Assembly: GCF_018918155.1 (NCBI RefSeq)
Contig: NZ_JAHLPY010000019.1
Location: forward strand, 1 to 53,401
DNA from: Anaerostipes sp. MSJ-23
GTDB lineage: Bacteria; Bacillota; Clostridia; Lachnospirales; Lachnospiraceae
Length of the DNA: 53,401 nt
Direction of reading: 5' to 3'
Shown here: in pieces, positions 16,665 through 25,020 of the stretch
How the letters are laid out: each line of letters opens with the position of its first letter
How positions within the stretch are numbered: the stretch's first letter is position 1
Made by a program: the position numbers and the translations under genes
The notes under the pieces: model-generated
What the model was told of the DNA's origin: nothing
The model's database searches: none
Seen by the model: the letters and a program-made list of their open reading frames with translations, nothing else

Positions 16665-18617
16665 ATGGGGAAAAAAACTTTAAAATTTGCAACATCTCTT
16701 GCTCTTACCGGTGCCGGCATTGCTTTATGGAAAAAAAAGAAAAAACGAAACAGTCCATCATCGGTTTCCACAACGAAAAACACATCCCATTGCCATTATA
16801 AAAATACAGAACTTGGAAAATATAAGAAAAATAAAAAAGGAATTTATTATGCCAGCGGAAATTATGAAGCCTTTGCACGACCTAAAAAGCCTAAAAATGT
16901 TGACAAGAAATCAGCTTATCTTGTCGGAAGCGGACTTGCTTCTCTAGCCGCTGCCTGCTTTCTTGTCCGTGATGCACAGATGGATGGTAACAGAATTCAT
17001 ATTTTAGAAGCATCCGATATTGCCGGCGGCGCCTGCGATGGTATTTATGATCCATCTAGAGGCTATATTATGCGTGGCGGTCGTGAAATGGAAGACCACT
17101 ATGAATGTTTATGGGATCTTTTCCACAGCATTCCATCCATAGAAAACCCAGAAATTTCGGTTCTTGATGAATATTACTGGTTAAATAAAGAAGATCCAAA
17201 CTATTCTCTTTGCCGTGCAACAATTCATCGCGGACAGGACGCTCATACTGATGGAAAATTCGGCTTAAGTCAAAAAGGCCGTATGGAAATTATGAAACTG
17301 TTTTTCACTTCTAACGAAAAACTTTATGACAAAACCATTGAAGATGTGTTTGATGAAGAAGTGTTTGATTCTAATTTCTGGCTTTACTGGAGAACTATGT
17401 TTGCTTTCGAAAACTGGCATAGTGCATTGGAAATGAAACTATACTTACAGCGATTTATTCACCATATTGCCGGCCTTCCAGATTTCTCTGCTTTAAAATT
17501 TACCAAATATAATCAATATGAATCTCTCATTCTTCCAATGATTCATTATCTGGAAAACGCCGGAGTTAACTTTCAATTTGGAACACAAGTTACCAATGTC
17601 ACCTTTTCCTTCGAACAAGACAAAAAGATTGCAAAAACAATTGAATATAAAAAAGATGGAGAAGAAAAGATTCTTACACTTACCGAAAATGATCTTGTCT
17701 TCGTAACAAATGGAAGTTGTACAGAAAGTACAATTTATGGAGACCATCATACTGCTCCAACCAAAAAAAGCCATGTTCAAACGGCTGGTTGCTGGAATTT
17801 GTGGAAAAATATTGCAAGACAAGATCCTGCTTTTGGTCATCCGGAGAAATTTTGCAGTGATATTGAAAAAAGCAGCTGGGAGTCCGCAACAATTACAACA
17901 AGTAACGAGGAAATTATAAATTATATCATGAAAATCTGCAAACGAGATCCTAGATCTGGAAATGTCGTTACTGGAGGAATTGTATCTTGTAAAGACTCCA
18001 ATTGGCTATTAAGCTGGACGATTAATCGTCAAGGACAATTTAAAGGCCAGGATAAAGGAGAAATTTGTGTTTGGATTTATAGTCTTTTTTGTGACCGTCC
18101 AGGAAATTATATTAGAAAATCAATGAGAATGTGTACCGGAGAAGAAATTACTGCAGAATGGCTATATCATATTGGAGTTCCAATCGAACGAATTGATGAA
18201 CTCGCCAAAAATCATACAAATACGGTTCCAACCATGATGCCTTATATTACTGCCTTCTTTATGCCACGCGCAAAAGGGGACCGACCAGACGTTATTCCTG
18301 ATGGATGTATCAATTTTGCTTTTCTTGGCCAATTTGCAGAAACCCAAAGAGATACCATTTTTACCATCGAATATTCTGTTCGAACTGCGATGGAAGCTGT
18401 TTATGGATTACTTGGTGTCGACCGCGCCGTCCCAGAAGTGTGGGGTAGCGTTTACGATATCCGAAGTCTTCTAGATGCCAGCGTCCGCCTTATGGACGGA
18501 GCATCTCCACTCTCCATGAAATTACCAGAACCATTAGAAACAATCAAAACCAGGATTCTAAAAAGAATTGCAGACACCGATATAGAAAAAATTCTGCGTG
18601 ATTATCACGTCCTATAA
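16665..18617 (+). CDS. ohyA: Oleate hydratase (MCRA family)
   Basis: The 650-residue FAD-dependent hydratase adds water to the cis-9 double bond of oleate or linoleate to give 10-hydroxy fatty acids. The FAD-binding motif YLVGSGLASLAAACFLV is at about residues 84-100, followed by EASDIAGGACDG and the signature RGGREMEDHYECLWDL. It ends at the usual family length. The first 30 residues are unusual: a short hydrophobic stretch (FATSLALTGAGIALW) followed by KKKKKRN, which could act as a membrane anchor; classical members start later. RBS AAAGGTGG sits 8 bases before the ATG. The gene stands alone. It is probably a detoxification enzyme for host-derived unsaturated fatty acids. Confidence 0.94.
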   Translation: MGKKTLKFATSLALTGAGIALWKKKKKRNSPSSVSTTKNTSHCHYKNTELGKYKKNKKGIYYASGNYEAFARPKKPKNVDKKSAYLVGSGLASLAAACFLVRDAQMDGNRIHILEASDIAGGACDGIYDPSRGYIMRGGREMEDHYECLWDLFHSIPSIENPEISVLDEYYWLNKEDPNYSLCRATIHRGQDAHTDGKFGLSQKGRMEIMKLFFTSNEKLYDKTIEDVFDEEVFDSNFWLYWRTMFAFENWHSALEMKLYLQRFIHHIAGLPDFSALKFTKYNQYESLILPMIHYLENAGVNFQFGTQVTNVTFSFEQDKKIAKTIEYKKDGEEKILTLTENDLVFVTNGSCTESTIYGDHHTAPTKKSHVQTAGCWNLWKNIARQDPAFGHPEKFCSDIEKSSWESATITTSNEEIINYIMKICKRDPRSGNVVTGGIVSCKDSNWLLSWTINRQGQFKGQDKGEICVWIYSLFCDRPGNYIRKSMRMCTGEEITAEWLYHIGVPIERIDELAKNHTNTVPTMMPYITAFFMPRAKGDRPDVIPDGCINFAFLGQFAETQRDTIFTIEYSVRTAMEAVYGLLGVDRAVPEVWGSVYDIRSLLDASVRLMDGASPLSMKLPEPLETIKTRILKRIADTDIEKILRDYHVL

Positions 18618-18728
18618 AAAAAGCCCACCAGCCGGAGCGTGTTTCTAAGAATAATCTTTAAGTGAGCTTAGACACCTCCGATACAAAATCCGTAAGATTT
18701 TGTACTCTGTCAGGAACTGATGCGACTG
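18617..18728 (-). ncRNA. Probable small structured RNA, about 110 nt
   Basis: No protein frame lies here, but on the minus strand the segment has a promoter (TGTTATAAT, extended -10 at 18735-18743), a perfect hairpin TACAAAATC/GATTTTGTA, a second two-part stem (CGGAG...CTCCG enclosing CTAAG...CTTAG and GTGT...ACAC) and a terminator-like GCTCCGGCTGGTGGGC followed by TTTTTT at 18616-18638. The 3' end abuts the stop codon of ohyA on the opposite strand. I do not recognise the family; it is not an obvious 6S, SRP or riboswitch RNA. Alternatively, it is only an elaborate convergent terminator. Confidence 0.55.
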
Positions 18729-18734
18729 CATTTT

Positions 18735-18743
18735 ATTATAACA
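18735..18743 (-). promoter_or_regulatory. Extended -10 promoter for the small RNA
   Basis: TGTTATAAT on the minus strand is a TGn-TATAAT extended -10; no strong -35 is seen (CGTCAA near 18757-18762). Transcription would begin near 18728. Confidence 0.45.
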
Positions 18744-18783
18744 TAAAAAAAGATGTTTGACGATACCTCTTCAAATTTTTAAA

Positions 18784-18831
18784 TATAGCCAAGAAAACTC
18801 GTGACTTTCACCGTGAGTATTCTTGGCTATA
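18784..18831. repeat. 48-base inverted repeat
   Basis: TATAGCCAAGAA at 18784-18795 pairs with TTCTTGGCTATA at 18820-18831, and ACTC with GAGT inside. There is no T tract on either side, so it is not a standard terminator. It lies between the small RNA and the secreted metallopeptidase gene and could be a protein site or an RNA stem in that gene's leader. Confidence 0.6.
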
Positions 18832-18963
18832 CATCTGTTAAGAAAGTTAAAGTTGAAAGATTGAAAATCCTATATTTTTTAATATTCATATGTGTTAAAA
18901 TATCTATATTATTATAGAAATAACAGAATACAGATTTAAGGAAATTTAAAGGGAGGGTAACCT

Positions 18964-19830
18964 ATGAAAAAATTATCAAAAACACTTTTTCTTTTTTTTC
19001 TATCATTGAACATGCTTGGGTTTCCTTTTGGTTTTCCAGTCATTCAAAGCCAAAATCTGACCAGTGTAGAAGCAAAAGCCAAAAATCTTGGCTCTGCAAA
19101 AAAACTAAAGGGCAATACAATTATTATATCGATTTTCGCCAACGATAAACAAACGAAATGGAACATTAAGAAAAAAGAAGATACCACTTATATGTCTAAT
19201 ACTTTAAAAGATTTAAGAATAGCAACTACCTGGATTAGCACAAAAGCCAAAAAGTATAAGACTACTTCAAAGTTTGTATATGATTGGTCAAAAAATAAAG
19301 ATTTAAAATACCATGCCGTTTTTAAAAACAATCTAATCGAACCATATGGTGCTTATTATCATAAACAAATCAATTATATTAAAAAGAATATCAAAATCAA
19401 TGCATTAAAGAAAAAATATAAGGCAGATAATGTTATTTTCATGTTTTTCTTTAATACAACTCATACAAAAAACGATGTAAGATCTTGGACATATTCCACG
19501 ATCTGTGACTCATCTATATATTATGAAATAACAAATATTTATAATTATTTTGACAATGGAAATTTTTCATATTTTACACCAGCTGCGACTTATGCTCATG
19601 AAATTTTACATTCCTTTGGAGCTCCGGACTTATATTATTCTAACAGTATGATTTCTCAAAAATATGTAAATTATTTAAAAAGCATTGGTTCCCATGATAT
19701 TATGTATACTGTAAATCTTGGTGATAAAATTACATGTCAATTTACAGAACTTGATGCCTATTATACTGGTCTAAAAAAAACTGCAAAAGACGTAAAAAAA
19801 TGGAATCTTGGAAAAAGTGAACATTTTTAA
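18964..19830 (+). CDS. Secreted HExxH protein, probable zinc metallopeptidase
   Basis: The 288-residue exported protein has an N-terminal signal peptide (MKKLSKTLFLFFLSLNMLGF..., cleavage likely near VEAKA). The central motif TYAHEILHSFGAPDLYY at about 209-225 is HExxHxxGxxD, as in M6-type and related zinc peptidases, where the two His and the Asp bind zinc and Glu is catalytic. A later SHDIMY may be the Met-turn. The start has GGAGGG 7 bases before the ATG. I see no known propeptide or binding domain. It is shorter than immune inhibitor A. Role as an extracellular protease is inferred from the motif; the overall family was not recognised with certainty. Confidence 0.75.
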   Translation: MKKLSKTLFLFFLSLNMLGFPFGFPVIQSQNLTSVEAKAKNLGSAKKLKGNTIIISIFANDKQTKWNIKKKEDTTYMSNTLKDLRIATTWISTKAKKYKTTSKFVYDWSKNKDLKYHAVFKNNLIEPYGAYYHKQINYIKKNIKINALKKKYKADNVIFMFFFNTTHTKNDVRSWTYSTICDSSIYYEITNIYNYFDNGNFSYFTPAATYAHEILHSFGAPDLYYSNSMISQKYVNYLKSIGSHDIMYTVNLGDKITCQFTELDAYYTGLKKTAKDVKKWNLGKSEHF

Positions 19831-19840
19831 TCATTTCCTA

Positions 19841-19872
19841 AAAAATTCCCGGAAAATCTTCCGGGAATTTTT
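19841..19872. terminator. Bidirectional intrinsic terminator
   Basis: AAAAATTCCCGGAA at 19841-19854 and TTCCGGGAATTTTT at 19859-19872 form a perfect stem with a 4-base loop. It separates the convergent metallopeptidase and PNPOx-family genes and has T runs for both. Confidence 0.9.
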
Positions 19873-19881
19873 AAATTAAGA

Positions 19882-20406
19882 CTATGATTCAAACTTTATA
19901 TGTTGTCTAGCATCATATCCAAGATTTTTTAATTTTGCATTTAAATAATCCATTTCTTTTGGCACAATTTTTATTAAATGGATAGGAGTCGGTAACTTTT
20001 TCATTGCTTCTTTGGATAACTTTTTATAATCAAGGAATTTATTATATTCTTCACCAAAAGGTTTGAGAATTTCTGCCACACCCATCACCTGCAATCCCCC
20101 AAGTTTTCCAAAGCCTTCATAATGATCAAAAACAGCTAATGATACATTTTTATTTTTAGAAAGTGCCAGGAATTTTTGTCCTCCTTCTGAAAAAATATAA
20201 AAGGCACCTTGAATATAATGATACTCAATTGGTGTACATCTTACAAAATCACCAAATCCAGTCGCAAGTGCACATGTATTATGTTCCTTTAAAAAATCTT
20301 CTATATGGGACAATAATGCTTCTCGCTCCATATGCTTTGAATTTTTATCTTTTTCTATCCAATAATTTGCTGCTTTTTGATAATCCATCTCAAACTGTTT
20401 GACCAT
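19882..20406 (-). CDS. Pyridoxamine 5'-phosphate oxidase-family FMN-binding protein
   Basis: About 174 residues of the split-barrel flavin-binding family. LATGFGDFVRCTPIEYHY, FYIFSEGGQKF and NKNVSLAVFDHY follow the FMN-binding strand order of PNPOx-like proteins, with a PKEMDYLNAKLKNLGYDARQ tail. In this subfamily the reaction is unknown; members are small heme- or flavin-reductase-like proteins rather than true PdxH. I chose ATG 20406; a GTG at 20418 is in frame but overlaps the likely ribosome site GTGGTG. It is a single gene, convergent with the metallopeptidase, with a short AT-rich region upstream. Confidence 0.8.
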   Translation of the reverse strand: MVKQFEMDYQKAANYWIEKDKNSKHMEREALLSHIEDFLKEHNTCALATGFGDFVRCTPIEYHYIQGAFYIFSEGGQKFLALSKNKNVSLAVFDHYEGFGKLGGLQVMGVAEILKPFGEEYNKFLDYKKLSKEAMKKLPTPIHLIKIVPKEMDYLNAKLKNLGYDARQHIKFES

Positions 20407-20541
20407 AAAAATCACCACTTTCTATTAATTTATTATTCATATTTTAATTCTTTCGCTTAGATCAAATCTGATTTTTTGTACTACGCATCCGTTTTTTCAG
20501 ATGGTAAAAAAGCTTCTTACGACTCCTGTTTTTGTAAAGCA

Positions 20542-20586
20542 AAAGGCAAGTCTTTATAAAAGTAAATAAAGACCTGCCTGTTTTTT
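20542..20586. terminator. Terminator after cooS
   Basis: GGCAAGTCTTTAT pairs with ATAAAGACCTGCC with one bulged base and an 8-base loop. It is followed by TTTTTT on the plus strand and by TTTTGC on the minus strand. It lies 34 bases after the cooS stop. Confidence 0.75.
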
Positions 20587-20619
20587 ATTTAATTAATGAT
20601 CAAATAATGATTTTAGTAA

Positions 20620-22752
20620 TCAATCCCATCCCAACGCTTTACGTTTTGCTTTTATATCTTCTACCATCTTCTCGCCAAGAGCTACCGGATCTACATCTAC
20701 ATACATTACAGAGCCTAAAGTTTCTTTTGTAGAATCTTTCAAGAATTCCATAACGTTCTGAGATGCATGGATCTGTGCCTCTACGCAGTGATAAGAATTA
20801 ATACCCATCAGGCGGAAACCAAGTGCTGCATCAATACCTTTTTCATTAGACCATTCTGGAGAAGTAAATGCATATGGCATTTCATATAATTTATGTCCTG
20901 CTGCACCTGCAACACCAGCAAAAATACCTGAAGATCTGGCATTATCAATACATTCGCCAACATGCCATACCGGCGGTAAATCATCTCCAAGGAATTCTTT
21001 CAGATTGTCGCCAACTCTACTGTATGCAAGTTCAGATGTCTGACAATATCCCATTTTCATTAATGGGAAAGAAGCGCATCCATTTGTCAAGATCAGTACA
21101 TTATTCTTCAGCAGAACATCTGCTACATCACAAATGGCTTTTTCATACATAACTTTTGGATTATTACATCCGACCATATTTACGATACCAAGAATTTTGC
21201 CTTCTTTTAAAGCATCTGCTAACGGCTTCATACTTCCAAATCTCTTACATACATATTCTACAGAGAAACCGACTTCAGCTTCTACTTCATATGGAGGGAT
21301 CACTACCGGGATTCCTCTTCTTGCCTGGAAACTTTCGATCGCGCGTGTTACGATCTTCTCTGCAATTTCATGTGTTTCGGAAATATTTGTGTGATTATGA
21401 TCATAACCAATATGTTCTGCACCTGGAAGACGTCCTGAATCGTGTGTCGTTACAACTGTTGTTTTGAAACATTTTGCTACATCCATAATAGACGGATAAA
21501 CTTCCTGTACATCTGCTACCCAAAGATCCAGCGCTCCTGTTCCGATAACCATTTCCGCACTGACTGCATTGGAAAGCGGAATAACACCTGCATAACGATA
21601 CATCGCAGAAAGTCCTGAACAGCAGATTCCATAGAACTGAATACCTTTTGCTCCTGCATCTTTCGCCATTTTCTGGAATTTTTCACTGTATCCGGTTTTT
21701 ACGATTTCTTTCACAAGCACTGGTAAGTGTCCGTGAACTGCAATATTAACATATCCTTCTTTCAAAGCCCCCACATTTGTCTTTGCAGTGGTTCGGTCAC
21801 CAACACCAAGAAGAGAATCTGTTGCAATAGAGGTACCGACAACTCCACTGAACGTAAATGCAAGGCCACAGCGTAAAAACTGTTTCATAATACTCTTCCA
21901 GTCACCACCTGTCGCACATCCACTGGTATGGTATGCTTCAAAAACCTCATGGTATGCACTGATCGGAAGAATATCCATATCTTTCCATACTTTCTGTCGT
22001 TCTGGAGGTGCACAGGCCGTAATCGTTTTGTATTCGCCTGGCTCCGTTCTAGATAAATCTTCCAGTAATGCATCACAAAGATCAATCGTGATATTCTTTA
22101 ATTGACGATTTTTAATCTTGATTCCAAAGGCCTCTGCCATGGTACGGATCTTGTATTCTCCTACGATCGGAACATCCAGTTTTCCTTCTGCTGCCCATTT
22201 TAGAGAAAGGATGACCTCTCTTGCATGCATACCGTGCTGTGCAGCACCAGCAGCAGCTCCACGCAATAACTGTCTCGAAACGATCAGATCGACATCAGCA
22301 CCACAGACTCCTCTTGGACTCTTTGGTGTGATACGACATGGACCCATTGTACAGATTCTGCAACATGAACCGCTCAAGCCAAAGGAACACTGAGGCTGCT
22401 GTGCGTCAAAACGATCAAAAACTGTATTAATTCCAAGCTGTTCTGCTCTTAAGATCATTTCTTTTACTGCTGGATCAGGAGTATTATCAATTACATCTTG
22501 TTTAGACGGGAAAGTTTTTCTGTAAGCTGCCACTGCCTGCATATAATCTGCCGTTATACTGTCTTCATGAGTATGCTCAATTACATTTCCATTCTCATCT
22601 ACATGAGTATGGGAATGGACATCTGCCGGTACTAATACTTTCGGAATTCCATTTTTGTCAAAACCGATAATTGCTCGATGATGATGTTCTGGTATTGTTG
22701 TTTCCTGATGTGCCTGTGAATTATGATGTTCATGTCTGATATCGTATGCCAT
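20620..22752 (-). CDS. cooS: Anaerobic carbon monoxide dehydrogenase catalytic subunit
   Basis: The Ni-Fe-S CO dehydrogenase interconverts CO and CO2 with ferredoxin-level electrons. About 710 residues from the ATG at 22752 (RBS GGAGAAAAGGAA). The iron-sulfur motif QCSFGLSGSCCRICTMGPCR gives Cys122, 130, 131, 134 and 139, with Cys150 in GVCG: complete D- and B-cluster ligands. C-cluster regions HTSGCATGGDW, GICCSGLS, NMVGCNNPK and GCASFPLMKMGYC are present. The first 65 residues are unusual, with two His clusters (HEHHNSQAH, EHHHR and HSHTHVDENG, EHTHEDS), probably a nickel-binding extension. No cooC, cooF or acetyl-CoA synthase gene is beside it, so a stand-alone CO-oxidising role is likely. 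Confidence 0.95.
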   Translation of the reverse strand: MAYDIRHEHHNSQAHQETTIPEHHHRAIIGFDKNGIPKVLVPADVHSHTHVDENGNVIEHTHEDSITADYMQAVAAYRKTFPSKQDVIDNTPDPAVKEMILRAEQLGINTVFDRFDAQQPQCSFGLSGSCCRICTMGPCRITPKSPRGVCGADVDLIVSRQLLRGAAAGAAQHGMHAREVILSLKWAAEGKLDVPIVGEYKIRTMAEAFGIKIKNRQLKNITIDLCDALLEDLSRTEPGEYKTITACAPPERQKVWKDMDILPISAYHEVFEAYHTSGCATGGDWKSIMKQFLRCGLAFTFSGVVGTSIATDSLLGVGDRTTAKTNVGALKEGYVNIAVHGHLPVLVKEIVKTGYSEKFQKMAKDAGAKGIQFYGICCSGLSAMYRYAGVIPLSNAVSAEMVIGTGALDLWVADVQEVYPSIMDVAKCFKTTVVTTHDSGRLPGAEHIGYDHNHTNISETHEIAEKIVTRAIESFQARRGIPVVIPPYEVEAEVGFSVEYVCKRFGSMKPLADALKEGKILGIVNMVGCNNPKVMYEKAICDVADVLLKNNVLILTNGCASFPLMKMGYCQTSELAYSRVGDNLKEFLGDDLPPVWHVGECIDNARSSGIFAGVAGAAGHKLYEMPYAFTSPEWSNEKGIDAALGFRLMGINSYHCVEAQIHASQNVMEFLKDSTKETLGSVMYVDVDPVALGEKMVEDIKAKRKALGWD

Positions 22753-22836
22753 TTCCTTTTCTCCTTTTTTATTTATCCTATCTGTTTTATATGAAATGAT
22801 TATAATGTTTATGAGAAAATATGTCAATAAGAAAGA

Positions 22837-22863
22837 ATCCTCCAGTATTAAAACTAGAGGACT
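22837..22863 (-). terminator. Terminator after the TDT transporter gene
   Basis: On the minus strand AGTCCTCTAGT pairs with ACTGGAGGAT around a short loop, followed by TCTTTCTT. It separates the transporter transcript from cooS, so cooS probably has its own start site in 22753-22836. Confidence 0.6.
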
Positions 22864-22881
22864 CTCTTCTTGATTCAAATA

Positions 22882-23805
22882 TTATTTTTCTCCGCCAAAT
22901 AAAAATCCCATATAGCGTAAAAACGTATAAACTACAAAGATAACTGCAAGCACAGTTTCAATCAGAACCACATACTTTAAAAATGGTATCGGGCGTCCCA
23001 TATTTGCAACACATGCCATTGTTTGTTTCGATGCAATGGCACTGATCACAAATGGGAATGTAAATGCCGCATAACTTGGATAGAATGGCATTTTCAAATA
23101 TGTAACGGCTTTTACCAGTGCAAAAATGTAAATTACCGTTGCAACTATCATCATGCCAATCAAAAATTTATAAGACTTCGGAGTTACAGACTGTACATAT
23201 CCTGCAATACAAAGACTTGTCGGTGCTGCATAAATGCAGATCAGTGGTTTCGCCGGATCCGGTACTTCTTTAAATTTCACATATCTGTAAGTTATCAGAA
23301 CTAGAAGCATCACCAATGTAATAAATCCAAACCAGAATGCTGCAGTTCCGATAGATGCGGCTTTCTCATAAGCAGGAGCTGTAACAGATGCCACTACAAT
23401 TCCAACATACACAATAAAATAACTTGCAAAAACTTTCGTCATCTGTAATTTCAGCAGAAATTTTGCTGTAAAATATATAATCAGCATCACATGCAGACAA
23501 ATGGCAAGAAGCCAGATAAAATAAGCTCCTTTTCCAATAAATGGCTTTACATAAACACTAAGAAGCATCAGTGCCATAGGAAATGTCCCGCATACACTTG
23601 CCATGATAGGATTATTCATATCTTTTTGGACCATTTGATGGAATATGATTAATTTCAACAAAACAAGTACCAGCAAAAATGCTGCTAGGATTCCGCAGAT
23701 ATAACGAATTCCCTCTGAGTAACTTTGTAACAGATTTCCCAGTGCCGCCAGGCCAAGCATTACACCACACAGCGGAATAGGGATTTTTTTAATTATGTCT
23801 TTCAT
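22882..23805 (-). CDS. TDT-family (TehA/SLAC1-like) membrane transporter
   Basis: The 307-residue integral membrane protein has ten hydrophobic helices. IPIPLCGVMLGLAALGNLLQ at the start, PIMASVCGTFPMALMLLSVY and the final MGRPIPFLKYVVLIETVLA are typical of the tellurite-resistance/dicarboxylate transporter family, whose members are anion channels or transporters for sulfite, malate or formate-like anions. It starts at an ATG that follows a GGAAAGGATAAG stretch. It lies upstream of cooS, in the same direction, with a hairpin between. The transported anion cannot be told from sequence. Confidence 0.82.
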   Translation of the reverse strand: MKDIIKKIPIPLCGVMLGLAALGNLLQSYSEGIRYICGILAAFLLVLVLLKLIIFHQMVQKDMNNPIMASVCGTFPMALMLLSVYVKPFIGKGAYFIWLLAICLHVMLIIYFTAKFLLKLQMTKVFASYFIVYVGIVVASVTAPAYEKAASIGTAAFWFGFITLVMLLVLITYRYVKFKEVPDPAKPLICIYAAPTSLCIAGYVQSVTPKSYKFLIGMMIVATVIYIFALVKAVTYLKMPFYPSYAAFTFPFVISAIASKQTMACVANMGRPIPFLKYVVLIETVLAVIFVVYTFLRYMGFLFGGEK

Positions 23806-23916
23806 TGTTGTCTTATCCTTTCCTGTCTCGAATCAGTACATCGTAAGCAGCCGCCCTTCACAGTAAAAATGGCAGTTATCTTATCTTTCATACACTGATA
23901 GTATCAAATATTTTCA

Positions 23917-24441
23917 TTATATTTCTACAATTGTACGTCTCTCTGCTGGTTCATCAATCTCATCCAGATTTTTGATACCTAGCTCACGACAGACGATCTG
24001 AGCTACTTTCCATGCACATAATCCGGTAAAATAGATACACTGTTCTTTATGTTGTCCCAGTCCCATATTAAATTCTTTTGTCAGAATGCGGCAACAGATT
24101 GCGTTTTTGCCATTTGCTTTCTTAAACCAGTCATGAAGTTCATGTGTTAGTTCCATACATTTGATACTCTTTGGATCTGTCGGTCCATTCTGCTCAGTTC
24201 TACCAAAAAACATTCCAAGTGCAAGGATTCCTCCGTTAAATGCGCCACATGCGCAACCAGATTTCCCAGCTCCCACTGCCATCCCAGATGCCATTGCGAT
24301 TACTTCTTCCGGAACGTCCAGTTTGAATTCTTCTCTGATTGCACTCATCAGAGCTTCACAGCAATAATAACCACCTTTAAATTTTTTCTCTGCTGCCCAC
24401 TGGATTGCTCTTGGACTTACTTCTGTTGCTCCTATGTTCAT
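23917..24441 (-). CDS. C_GCAxxG_C_C family redox protein
   Basis: The 174-residue cytosolic protein carries the signature CACGAFNGG inside GKSGCACGAFNGGILALG, preceded by YYCCEALMSAIREE and followed by NAICCRILTKEF, HKEQCIYF and GLCAWKVAQIVC. The spaced Cys pattern defines the C_GCAxxG_C_C family. It is a presumed iron-sulfur or redox-active small protein of anaerobes whose function is not established. AGGAGG stands 7 bases before the ATG. The gene is upstream of and codirectional with the TDT transporter, 111 bases apart. Nothing looks truncated. Confidence 0.9.
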   Translation of the reverse strand: MNIGATEVSPRAIQWAAEKKFKGGYYCCEALMSAIREEFKLDVPEEVIAMASGMAVGAGKSGCACGAFNGGILALGMFFGRTEQNGPTDPKSIKCMELTHELHDWFKKANGKNAICCRILTKEFNMGLGQHKEQCIYFTGLCAWKVAQIVCRELGIKNLDEIDEPAERRTIVEI

Positions 24442-24598
24442 AAATACCTCCTTTTCTCCTGCTAACTTTTATCTGTGTTGCTATCTCATAGTTAGATAAA
24501 AATATTTAAGATACTGCCAATAAATTTATATATCTGAAAATCAAATAGATTCGCAATGACAGAAACAGTTTATCACGATTACCCAACAAAGAAATCTC

Positions 24599-24952
24599 TT
24601 ATTGTGGCTTTAATAAATCATCCATCTCTTCCAATGCATCCATATAATTTTCCATCCATTCGGCTTGCCAGTTTCCCTGTTGTTGTAAACAAATCCCAGG
24701 AATCTCCTGTTCCTCATCTAACATTCCAAGATTCTCGGCCATAGAAAGCGGAAACAAATTTCCATCCGGCCCAATTACAACTTTTGAACCTTTTTGGAGT
24801 TGTCTTTCATACATTAACGACTCTTCCATAGAAATAATTTCTTCCATTCCCTCCTGATCTTCCAAATATATTGTCAGCATCGGAATGTTTCCTTCTTCCA
24901 GAAGATCCTTCTCTATTCCTTTAATTTCATAAATCATTAACTTATCTATCAT
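24599..24952 (-). CDS. Small acidic protein, paralogue of the N-terminal domain at 38271-39380
   Basis: The 117-residue protein is unrecognised by family. It contains IPMLTIYLEDQEGMEEIISMEE, better read as IPMLTIYLED then EEIISMEE, followed by VVIGPDGNLFPLSMAENLGM, W-Q-A-E-W-MENYMDALEEMDD. The same order (IPMLTFYVKED, VIIGPDETLFPLDMAENLGM, WQMEWMDNYMDVLEELED) forms the first 110 residues of the esterase fusion at 38271. It is cytosolic with no signal peptide and strongly acidic. The shared domain may be a binding or immunity-like module; I do not assign a function. It stands alone between the C_GCAxxG protein and uridine kinase. Confidence 0.7.
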   Translation of the reverse strand: MIDKLMIYEIKGIEKDLLEEGNIPMLTIYLEDQEGMEEIISMEESLMYERQLQKGSKVVIGPDGNLFPLSMAENLGMLDEEQEIPGICLQQQGNWQAEWMENYMDALEEMDDLLKPQ

Positions 24953-25020
24953 TTTTTATTTTCTTCTTTCTATTTTTGATGATCTATGGATTAGCTATAA
25001 ACTTCATTTAAACCAATCCG

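Noticed and set aside
18784-18831. Intrinsic terminator
   Set aside because: A strong stem but no T tract on either strand.
20620-23805. A complete Wood-Ljungdahl or CO-oxidation operon
   Set aside because: Only cooS is present; acsB, cooF, cooC and corrinoid protein genes are absent.
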